Assembly (NCBI GenBank): GCA_020058145.1 | Contig: JAGVEP010000525.1 | Coordinates: forward strand, 1-9,929 | Direction of reading: 5' to 3' | DNA: 9,929 nt | From: Phycisphaerae bacterium | GTDB taxonomy: Bacteria; Planctomycetota; Phycisphaerae; UBA1845; Fen-1342 | Shown: positions 6,301-9,929 of the stretch, piece after piece | How positions within the stretch are numbered: position 1 is the stretch's first letter | How the letters are laid out: every line of letters starts with the position of its first letter | The notes under the pieces: generated by a model | What the model saw: the letters and a program-made list of their open reading frames with translations, nothing else | Databases searched by the model: none | What the model was told of the DNA's origin: nothing | Program-made: the position numbers and the translations under genes

Positions 6301-7251
6301 GTGGACACCGCGAAAGACCCGTGGGCCGCATTCCTGGGGCTGGCCGGCCGGACCGTGACGCTCACCGTCAGCGACCAGCCGACCTACGACCCGCATGCCA
6401 ACCCGAACATCGCGAAGGAGGAGAAAAAAGACGAAAAGAAGGACGAGAAGAAAGACGACAAGGACGAGAAGAAGGACGATAAGGACGAGAAAAAGGACGA
6501 CAAGGACGACAAAATCGAAGGCCAGCGCGACGTGGTCATCACCCTGCTCGGCGACGAGGGTGGCCTGCGCTACCGGGCCTGGGTCGAACACAACCGAGCC
6601 TACGTCGCAGAGCACAGCGGCGGCAAGGTCGGCTATCTGCACGTCCCTGATACCGGCATCAGCGGCCAGAACGAGCTGTTCCGCCAGTTCTACGGACAGC
6701 GCTCGAAGGCGGCGCTCGTCATCGACGAACGCTGGAACGGCGGCGGCCAACTTCCGCACCGCTTCATCGAGCTGCTCAACCGCCCCGTGACGAATTATTG
6801 GGCGCGGCGCGATGGCCGCGACTGGCCCAGCCCCAACGACTCCCACCAGGGACCCAAGTGCATGCTCATCAACGGGCTGGCCGGTTCCGGCGGCGATGCC
6901 TTCCCCTTCTATTTCCGGCAGGCCAAGCTGGGCAAGCTAATCGGTATGCGCACCTGGGGCGGCCTCGTCGGCATCAGCGGTAACCCCGGCCTGATCGATG
7001 GCACCGGCGTCACCGTGCCCACGTTCGGGTTCTTCAAGTTGGACGGTACGTGGGGTGTCGAAGGTCACGGCGTCGACCCGGACATCGAGGTCATCGACGA
7101 CCCGGCCCTGATGGTCGATGGCGGCGACCCGCAGCTCGACAAAGCCATTGAAGTGATGCTGGCCGAGGTTGAGCGCCACCCGTTCGTCCCGCCCAAGCGA
7201 CCCGCGGACCCCGACCGCAGCGGGATGGGTGTCCTTGAGAAGGATCGGTAG
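3379..7251 (+). CDS. Exported Tricorn-type protease (S41)
   Basis: This 1290-residue Tricorn-protease homologue belongs to a family of large peptidases that degrade peptides through a propeller-gated chamber. Residues 1-30 form a signal peptide: a basic start, the core VAVLLAVSAALPAV, and a likely cut after AVRA. The protein is therefore probably periplasmic. TolB-like propeller blades recur as (F/I/W)SPDG-type motifs at about 82, 172, 330, 371, 440, 540 and 800. The helical C1 domain (about 840-905) carries the catalytic His904 in ELNVGHAYY. A PDZ domain (about 918-1057) contains VKAGDYLLAVNGVPV (961-975). The S41 domain follows, with nucleophile Ser1170 in AGSGGDAFPF and the expected Glu1228 in WGVEGHGVDPDIEV. 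The protein is about 200 residues longer than archaeal Tricorn. Three low-complexity inserts explain this: 471-513 (Thr/Glu/Pro/Ala), 644-727 (Lys/Asp then Pro/Glu/Ser) and 1013-1045 (Lys/Asp/Glu, inside the PDZ). The gene stands alone and faces a convergent cluster. Confidence 0.93.
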   Translation: MALRRLSSHEVHARVAVLLAVSAALPAVRADRKPHAAMMRFPDVSATQIVFAYADDLWVAPRAGGLAVPLASPPGGEAFPRFSPDGQTVALVGNYDGNRDLYTIPVTGGVPFRVTHHPAGEVLCDWTPAGQRLLFFASGYEGLGRQTELYTVSAAGGLPEKLPVPYGAVGAISPDGTWLAYTPHTNDARTWKRYRGGMATDIWLFNLREHTSKKITDWEGTDSQPMWHGDKIYYMSDDGPSHRLNIWVYDSRTERREQVTNFDVDDVKWPAIGPGPTGDGEIVFQSGADLYLLDLKTRRSHTIEITVPGDRPKIRPQRIDVQGRIEGMDLSPTGKRAAFEARGDLWTAPAQKGSPRPLTRTSGVAERNPNWSPDGRWLAYFSDQTGEYELYVAQSDGKGETRRLTDSAPEVTHALWTTPVDGSRPADLRLPACFRHNMAWSPDSKYILFTDKAGALWLHTLEEGTELRPTEEGGRRRHAGTQGEEATSTEPATEPASEPASEPASKPAEAEKIERHGIAKPGATMLLDIDPWARQPHVSWSHDSNWIAYTRLGDNDQPAIWLYSLVTGDKHQVTSGVFNDTWPTFDRKGDYLYFATNRRFADPVYEDVGSTFVYTETDQLAVVPLRTKVPSPWLPKIDEETWSDKAKDKGNDTDKDKDKGKDKEKPSEPESKPAVAEPEPQPQATPPEQEPSTWPATTPASTQSTQSKPAESKPAEPAKADKKDEKPLEIDLADFEQRAILLPVRNGAFYNLAVNHEGKLIYVRGGSRGTPAAPSIKIFDVKDEDREEKTVIDGVGGFAWSADGKKLLISRNGYAVIDAAPGQNPTKLIPLDGMIKDIEPREEWRQLLIDAWRIERDFFYVANMHGVDWPATRDHYLKMLDDCVSRTDVAFLIRELISELNVGHAYYFGGGEAGGEPAVSVGLLGCDFELHDGAYRISKIIHGGPWDLDARGPLSQPGVKVKAGDYLLAVNGVPVDTAKDPWAAFLGLAGRTVTLTVSDQPTYDPHANPNIAKEEKKDEKKDEKKDDKDEKKDDKDEKKDDKDDKIEGQRDVVITLLGDEGGLRYRAWVEHNRAYVAEHSGGKVGYLHVPDTGISGQNELFRQFYGQRSKAALVIDERWNGGGQLPHRFIELLNRPVTNYWARRDGRDWPSPNDSHQGPKCMLINGLAGSGGDAFPFYFRQAKLGKLIGMRTWGGLVGISGNPGLIDGTGVTVPTFGFFKLDGTWGVEGHGVDPDIEVIDDPALMVDGGDPQLDKAIEVMLAEVERHPFVPPKRPADPDRSGMGVLEKDR
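4789..4917 (+). repeat. Low-complexity insert 1 of Tricorn gene, with CACGCAGG-type repeat
   Basis: This segment encodes residues 471-513. Its 5' part (about 4803-4834) reads GGAGGCACGCAGGCACGCAG and then GGAGAGGAGG. That has the same layout as the dispersed repeat copies at 34-65 and 2643-2674 (GGCACAGAGGCACAGAGAGGA in the inverted copy). The 3' part is a run of EPAS-type codons (GAGCCGGC.TCG). The insert sits between propeller blades, where a loop can tolerate it. Confidence 0.6.
5308..5559 (+). repeat. Low-complexity insert 2 of Tricorn gene
   Basis: This segment encodes residues 644-727. It starts with a Lys/Asp run (DKDKDKGKDKEK), continues with Pro/Glu/Gln/Thr-rich sequence, and ends with (E)SKPAE repeats and a KKDEK run. 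It falls between propeller blades and is likely disordered. Confidence 0.7.
6415..6513 (+). repeat. Lys/Asp/Glu repeat insert within the PDZ domain
   Basis: This segment encodes residues 1013-1045, all Lys, Asp or Glu. A 7-residue (21-base) period DEKKDDK is repeated about three times after a KKDE run. It splits the PDZ fold between TVTLTVSDQP and RDVVITLLGD, which are presumably adjacent strands, so the insert must loop out. Confidence 0.75.
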
Positions 7252-7262
7252 CCGCAAATGGT

Positions 7263-7277
7263 GGGCGGTGCCCGCCC
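7263..7277. terminator. Possible bidirectional hairpin between convergent genes
   Basis: GGGCGG-TGC-CCGCCC is a perfect 6-bp stem with a 3-base loop. It lies 11 bases after the stop of the Tricorn gene and reaches the stop codon of the convergent kinase-like gene (7277-7279). The position fits a shared terminator, but there is no T-tract on either side. The element also resembles a common dispersed GC-rich palindrome, so the function is uncertain. Confidence 0.4.
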
Positions 7278-7990
7278 TACGTCAGCAGCCCCCGCTGTCG
7301 CATGGCCATGAGAATCAACTCGACCGCCTGTTCGTGCGTGAACCGGTCCAGATTCAGCACCAGATCGTGGCGACAAACCTCGTTGGCAGCCGGGCCGAAG
7401 TGGTTCCGCCGAAACTCGACCCGTTCGCGGTCCACTCGCTCGACTTCGGCCAGGGCCAGCGCGGGGCTCATCCGGCTGCGTGCGGCCAACTGCTCCGCCC
7501 GACGTTCCAGCGCGGCGGTCACGCGTACCCGCAGCCCGCGGTCGCGCGGCAGGACCAGGTCGGCCCCACGGCCGAGGAAGACGGCGTGCCCTTGCCGGGC
7601 CAGGGCCAGCACCGTTTCGGTGAGGCGGTGGAAATAGTCGTCCTTGCGCAACTCGCCCTGGATGAGCCAGCGGGCGGTCGCTTCGAGCCAACTGACGTCG
7701 TGCTCGTCCAGTTGCTCGTAGAGTTGCGTACGGACGCGGTCATCGCCCGCCATCGCCTGCAGAATCTCGCGGTCAAACACGGGCCACCCAAGCCGCTCGC
7801 CGAGCAGCGTCGCGACCTGCGAACCGCCGGACGCGAGTGTGCGGGAGAACGCGACGAACGCGGCCACCTCGGGTGGCGTTTGGTCGGGTTGGGGCCGGGG
7901 CCGCTGGATGCGGGCCAGCTCCCAATTTCGCATCTGCTTTTCGACGACTTTGGTCAGTTCGGTTCGACTACCGGTTGCGCGCGTGGGCAT
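7277..7990 (-). CDS. Cytidylate-kinase-like protein
   Basis: The gene encodes a 237-residue protein of the cytidylate-kinase-like family, which is related to nucleoside monophosphate kinases and often of unproven substrate. VAFSRTLASGGSQVATLLGE (46-65) stands where the P-loop lies in this family (SRxxGSGG-type). It is followed by RLGWPVFDREIL (66-77), as in family members. Further support comes from AVFLGRGADLVLP (136-148), DRERVEFRRNHFG (187-199, the lid-type Asp/Arg region) and HDLVLNLDRF (208-217). About 40 residues precede the kinase fold and look disordered. The start at 7990 is preceded by GGAGGT five bases away. An upstream in-frame ATG at 8011 is rejected because it would overlap the TATAAT box. 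Its promoter is separate from that of the hydroxylase gene upstream. Phosphate transfer is inferred from the family; the true substrate is unknown. Confidence 0.8.
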   Translation of the reverse strand: MPTRATGSRTELTKVVEKQMRNWELARIQRPRPQPDQTPPEVAAFVAFSRTLASGGSQVATLLGERLGWPVFDREILQAMAGDDRVRTQLYEQLDEHDVSWLEATARWLIQGELRKDDYFHRLTETVLALARQGHAVFLGRGADLVLPRDRGLRVRVTAALERRAEQLAARSRMSPALALAEVERVDRERVEFRRNHFGPAANEVCRHDLVLNLDRFTHEQAVELILMAMRQRGLLT

Positions 7991-7995
7991 ACAAC

Positions 7996-8015
7996 ACCTC
8001 CCACACTTCATTATA
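7996..8015 (-). promoter_or_regulatory. -10 box and ribosome binding site of the kinase-like gene
   Basis: On the - strand a perfect TATAAT occupies 8015-8010, and GGAGGT follows at about 8001-7996 before the ATG at 7990. No good -35 hexamer is found 16-18 bases upstream. The leader would be very short (roughly a dozen bases). AT-rich words like this are rare in the surrounding GC-rich DNA, which supports the call. Confidence 0.5.
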
Positions 8016-8026
8016 ACGCCGGGCGC

Positions 8027-8040
8027 GCCGGATTACCGGC
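8027..8040. repeat. Hairpin enclosing the hydroxylase stop codon
   Basis: GCCGG-ATTA-CCGGC is a perfect 5-bp stem whose loop contains the TAA stop (8033-8035, - strand) of the phenylalanine hydroxylase. There is no T-tract. It could slow termination or end transcription weakly, or be chance in GC-rich DNA. Confidence 0.35.
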
Positions 8041-8950
8041 TTGACCCCGCGTCCAAGAACGACCGCAGGTCCGCTTCGTCCACCTTTGGCTCGCCGGGGC
8101 TGACGTTGTTGAGCCGGCCGGCCTGCATCCAGCGCTCCAACTCGTCCACCTGCTCAAAAAGGTGGTCAAACGAGTCCACGATGAACAGCAGCGGCTGATA
8201 ATGGTCGATCTCGAAGTACTGGTTGATGACCCACTCCAGCCGAAACGGAAAGCGCTGCACGTCCGGCGATTCCAGGCAGTGCGCCAGCTCGCCAAAGGAG
8301 CTCAGCAGCCCGCTGCCGTAGGCCTTCAGCTCGCGGCCCTGGCGCAACAGACCGAATTCGACCGTGAACCAGAAAAACCGGGCCAGGGCCTTGATGTTGC
8401 TCTCGACCCGCCGGAGGCGCTCGTCTTCGTCCGGTATTTCGCGGGCCAGCTCGGCGGCGTGCCGGGCGACCTCGCCGAAGCGCACCAGTACGTCGGCAAA
8501 GACGCGGTCGGTGTGCATGGGTACGTGGCCGGCGACATCGTGGAAGATGTCCGGCTCCGGCAGGTAATCGAGCGTGCCGCCGTCGCGGATGGTGATGGTC
8601 GTCGGAAAAGACCGCTGGCGGAGGCAATCGAAGAAGACGTAGGCGGGTACGTAGCCGCTGACGGCCTGGGCCGTGAAACCGCTCAAAGGTGCCAGAAACC
8701 GGTTAATGTCCTCCAGCCGTGGGACGTTCTGCGGGTCCATCGCAAGCTGTTCGATGCCCTCCAGGAAGCGGCGATTGGCGTATTTTTCCCACCGCGGCCG
8801 GATGCGCGCATAGAGCTGCCGCCAGGTCTCGTGATTCTCCTCACTGTACAGCTCGTAGGGTTGGCGAATGAAGACCTGTCCATCGGCCTGGGCCAGCTCG
8901 ATGAACGAGGCTTTGGTGGTGGTCAAACCGGCCGTTGCGGTAGGGGTCAT
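8033..8950 (-). CDS. phhA: Phenylalanine 4-hydroxylase (aromatic amino acid hydroxylase)
   Basis: This 305-residue non-haem iron monooxygenase uses tetrahydropterin and oxygen to convert L-phenylalanine to L-tyrosine in the cytosol. The iron ligands are all visible: His137 and His142 in PEPDIFHDVAGHVPMH (131-146), and Glu198 in FFWFTVEFGLL (192-202). Other family blocks are ETWRQLYAR (41-49), VSGYVPAYVFFDCLRQRSFP (97-116) and KAYGSGLLSSFGE (209-221). There is no N-terminal ACT domain, so it is the short bacterial type, slightly longer than usual because of about 20 extra N-terminal residues. The start at 8950 has GGAG 7 bases upstream and a TATAAT box 25 bases upstream. A kinase-like gene follows 42 bases downstream with its own promoter-like box. 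The enzyme could equally be called a general aromatic amino acid hydroxylase, since Phe versus Trp preference is not decided by the motifs seen. Confidence 0.92.
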   Translation of the reverse strand: MTPTATAGLTTTKASFIELAQADGQVFIRQPYELYSEENHETWRQLYARIRPRWEKYANRRFLEGIEQLAMDPQNVPRLEDINRFLAPLSGFTAQAVSGYVPAYVFFDCLRQRSFPTTITIRDGGTLDYLPEPDIFHDVAGHVPMHTDRVFADVLVRFGEVARHAAELAREIPDEDERLRRVESNIKALARFFWFTVEFGLLRQGRELKAYGSGLLSSFGELAHCLESPDVQRFPFRLEWVINQYFEIDHYQPLLFIVDSFDHLFEQVDELERWMQAGRLNNVSPGEPKVDEADLRSFLDAGSSR

Positions 8951-8974
8951 GGGGAGTCTCCGACGATGTGCCGG

Positions 8975-8980
8975 ATTATA
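8975..8980 (-). promoter_or_regulatory. -10 box of the phenylalanine hydroxylase gene
   Basis: A perfect TATAAT on the - strand lies 24 bases before the ATG at 8950, inside the 55-base gap after the HEPN gene. No clear -35 hexamer is seen at the right spacing. It suggests the hydroxylase is transcribed independently of the toxin-antitoxin pair. Confidence 0.5.
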
Positions 8981-9005
8981 GGCGCGTCGCTCGCGCGCAG
9001 TCGGC

Positions 9006-9407
9006 TCAAGTCGCCTGAGCCAGGATACGCTCCATCGCGCTCACGAATTCCCCCGCCTTCCGGGTCATCTCGGCTACCTGCGGCTGGTCAAATGTGACCA
9101 GCTCGGCATAGTCCGCTTGCCCGCGACGCTGGTAAAGCAGGTCGTAACATCGCCCCAGGTCCGGTTCGATTCGCCCGGTCTTCACCAAATGGCGGTGGAG
9201 CGCCGCGCGGACACCGCTGTGCTTGACGAACTTTCGGCCTTCGCTGAGCAGAACGGCGCTGGCAGCATAGAAACAGGCGTAGTAAGCGCGGTTCACGGCA
9301 AAGTTGAAACGCCCGGCCGCCGACTCGGAGCGCACCGACGCAAGCGCCTCGCGGGCCTGGTCCAACCAGTATCGGACAACTTCGCGCCGGGCCTCCTCGT
9401 CCGTCAT
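9006..9407 (-). CDS. HEPN-domain protein (toxin of an MNT/HEPN pair)
   Basis: This 133-residue all-helical HEPN-domain protein resembles the UPF0332 type. It has NFAVNRAYYACFYAASAVLL (35-54), then KFVKHSGVRAALHRHLVKTG (59-78), then YDLLYQRRGQADYAELVTF (88-106). In MNT/HEPN systems the HEPN partner is a putative ribonuclease toxin held inactive by the nucleotidyltransferase. Where HepT-type toxins have Rx4-6H, this protein has RRGQADY (94-100), with no His in that motif. That is typical of this subfamily, and it makes RNase activity uncertain; Tyr100 could be a modification site. The start at 9407 is chosen because its ATG overlaps the TGA of the upstream nucleotidyltransferase gene by four bases (ATGA), giving translational coupling. 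An in-frame ATG at 9473 would bury the start deep in that gene. Confidence 0.85.
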   Translation of the reverse strand: MTDEEARREVVRYWLDQAREALASVRSESAAGRFNFAVNRAYYACFYAASAVLLSEGRKFVKHSGVRAALHRHLVKTGRIEPDLGRCYDLLYQRRGQADYAELVTFDQPQVAEMTRKAGEFVSAMERILAQAT

Positions 9408-9748
9408 GCCGCCACTCCGTCGCGCGTAATTTCGTCGTGGATCGGCAAGACCCGGTAGATGCCGTTGCTCCACTCCTGGCTGGAAACGATCAGTGTGCTG
9501 AAGATGACGTCGTAGGCCAGTTCCAGATCGAAGAGGGCCGTGGTGATCGCGTCGGCCTCACGCCAGTGCAACTTCCGCGTGGTGAGCACGAGCAGATCGA
9601 TATCCGACTCCGCGTCGCCGGCCGCTCGCGCCTTGGAGCCGAAGAGCATGACCTGCTCGACGGGGAATGACTCGCATAGCAGACGCGCGGCCGCCTCGAT
9701 CGCCCGGCGCTCGTTTTCCTGCAACGGGATGTCAGCCAGTGTTCGCAT
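9404..9748 (-). CDS. MNT-type nucleotidyltransferase (antitoxin of an MNT/HEPN pair)
   Basis: This 114-residue minimal nucleotidyltransferase has the complete GSx10DxD signature: Gly37-Ser38 in MLFGSKARA, and Asp49 and Asp51 in ESDIDLLVL. A likely third metal-binding Asp80 is in LAYDVIFST. In known MntA/HepT pairs this enzyme transfers AMP groups onto a tyrosine of the HEPN partner and neutralises it. The same role is inferred here from the gene pairing. It is upstream of the HEPN gene and overlaps it by ATGA, so the two are translated together. No strong Shine-Dalgarno is seen before the ATG at 9748. The 49-base gap to the glycosyltransferase gene upstream contains a weak hairpin, so either read-through from that gene or an unseen promoter could drive the pair. 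Confidence 0.87.
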   Translation of the reverse strand: MRTLADIPLQENERRAIEAAARLLCESFPVEQVMLFGSKARAAGDAESDIDLLVLTTRKLHWREADAITTALFDLELAYDVIFSTLIVSSQEWSNGIYRVLPIHDEITRDGVAA

Positions 9749-9760
9749 CGCGCAGCAGTG

Positions 9761-9776
9761 TAGCCCAAGCGGGCCA
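9761..9776. terminator. Weak hairpin between glycosyltransferase and MNT genes
   Basis: On the - strand TGGCCC-GCTT-GGGCTA forms a 6-bp stem with one G:T pair. It lies downstream of the glycosyltransferase stop. No T-tract follows, so termination is only a possibility. Confidence 0.25.
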
Positions 9777-9797
9777 TTTCAGCGATTCAGCGGCTGC

Positions 9798-9929
9798 TTA
9801 CGGCGGCGGACGAACGATGTAAATCGGCCGCTGCTTCACTTCCTCGTACATGCGACCGACGTATTCGCCCAGGATCCACAGCACGACCAGGTTCACGCCG
9901 CCGAGAATGAGCACCGCGGCCAGCAGCGA
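9798..9929 (-). CDS. Family 2 glycosyltransferase, C-terminal end (partial)
   Basis: The last 43 residues of a gene entering from the right edge are visible, ending at the TAA at 9800-9798. They comprise a hydrophobic membrane segment, LLAAVLILGGVNLVVLWILG, followed by EYVGRMYEEVKQRPIYIV. This (L)GEYxGRxYxExKxRPxYxV tail is characteristic of membrane-anchored family 2 glycosyltransferases. These act on polyprenyl-phosphate carriers (DPM1/ArnC/GtrB-like) at the cytoplasmic membrane. The catalytic domain is outside the window, so donor and acceptor sugars cannot be assigned. Confidence 0.8.
   Translation of the reverse strand, partial: SLLAAVLILGGVNLVVLWILGEYVGRMYEEVKQRPIYIVRPPP

Noticed and set aside
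7169..9097. Long + strand open frames opposite the kinase-like and hydroxylase genes
   Set aside because: They are antisense shadows of clearly recognisable genes in GC-rich DNA and show no family motifs.
9408..9473. Longer start for the HEPN gene at 9473
   Set aside because: It would overlap the nucleotidyltransferase gene by 70 bases. The ATGA overlap at 9407-9404 is the usual arrangement for these pairs.
1..9929. tRNA, rRNA, riboswitch or transposase genes
   Set aside because: I looked on both strands for conserved arms, motifs and transposase-like proteins and found none.

Overview
The window is high-GC bacterial DNA. It has the look of a planctomycete-like genome: a very long exported Tricorn-type protease carrying Lys/Asp/Glu- and Pro/Glu-rich inserts, and long intergenic stretches filled with several families of short dispersed and tandem repeats. 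That lineage call is inference from style, because there is no rRNA or marker gene to confirm it.

Left part (1-2167, + strand) is an eroded accessory segment. It starts with repeat-bearing non-coding DNA. Next comes the N-terminal fragment of a DNA methyltransferase (229-618, with the DPPF motif) that stops abruptly. An HNH endonuclease gene with two homing-endonuclease-type repeats (618-1286) sits exactly where the middle of the methyltransferase should be. It is followed at once by a short piece resembling the far C-terminal, endonuclease-like part of the same enzyme family (about 1282-1384), which carries an apparent one-base frameshift. A stand-alone trypsin-like serine protease follows (1430-2167). 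Near-identical inverted copies of a roughly 32-bp CACAGAG-type repeat lie at 34-65 and 2643-2674 and bracket this segment.

Middle (2168-3378) has no credible gene. It is a mosaic of repeats: a 21-bp array of 13 units, hairpins, 7-bp CAGCCGT and 8-bp TTGCCTCG runs, and a 27-bp array of about 11 units. Because 21 and 27 are multiples of three, long spurious open frames run through it on both strands.

Centre (3379-7251, +) is the 1290-residue Tricorn-like protease, with a strong ribosome binding site, a signal peptide, beta-propeller repeats, a PDZ domain and an S41-type catalytic domain.

Right part (7277-9929, all - strand, convergent with the protease) contains, in transcription order: the C-terminal end of a membrane-anchored family 2 glycosyltransferase (at the window edge), an MNT nucleotidyltransferase/HEPN toxin-antitoxin pair with a 4-base ATGA overlap, phenylalanine 4-hydroxylase, and a cytidylate-kinase-like protein. 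The last two each have a perfect TATAAT box close upstream, so they are probably transcribed separately. I see no tRNA, rRNA, riboswitch or CRISPR array.
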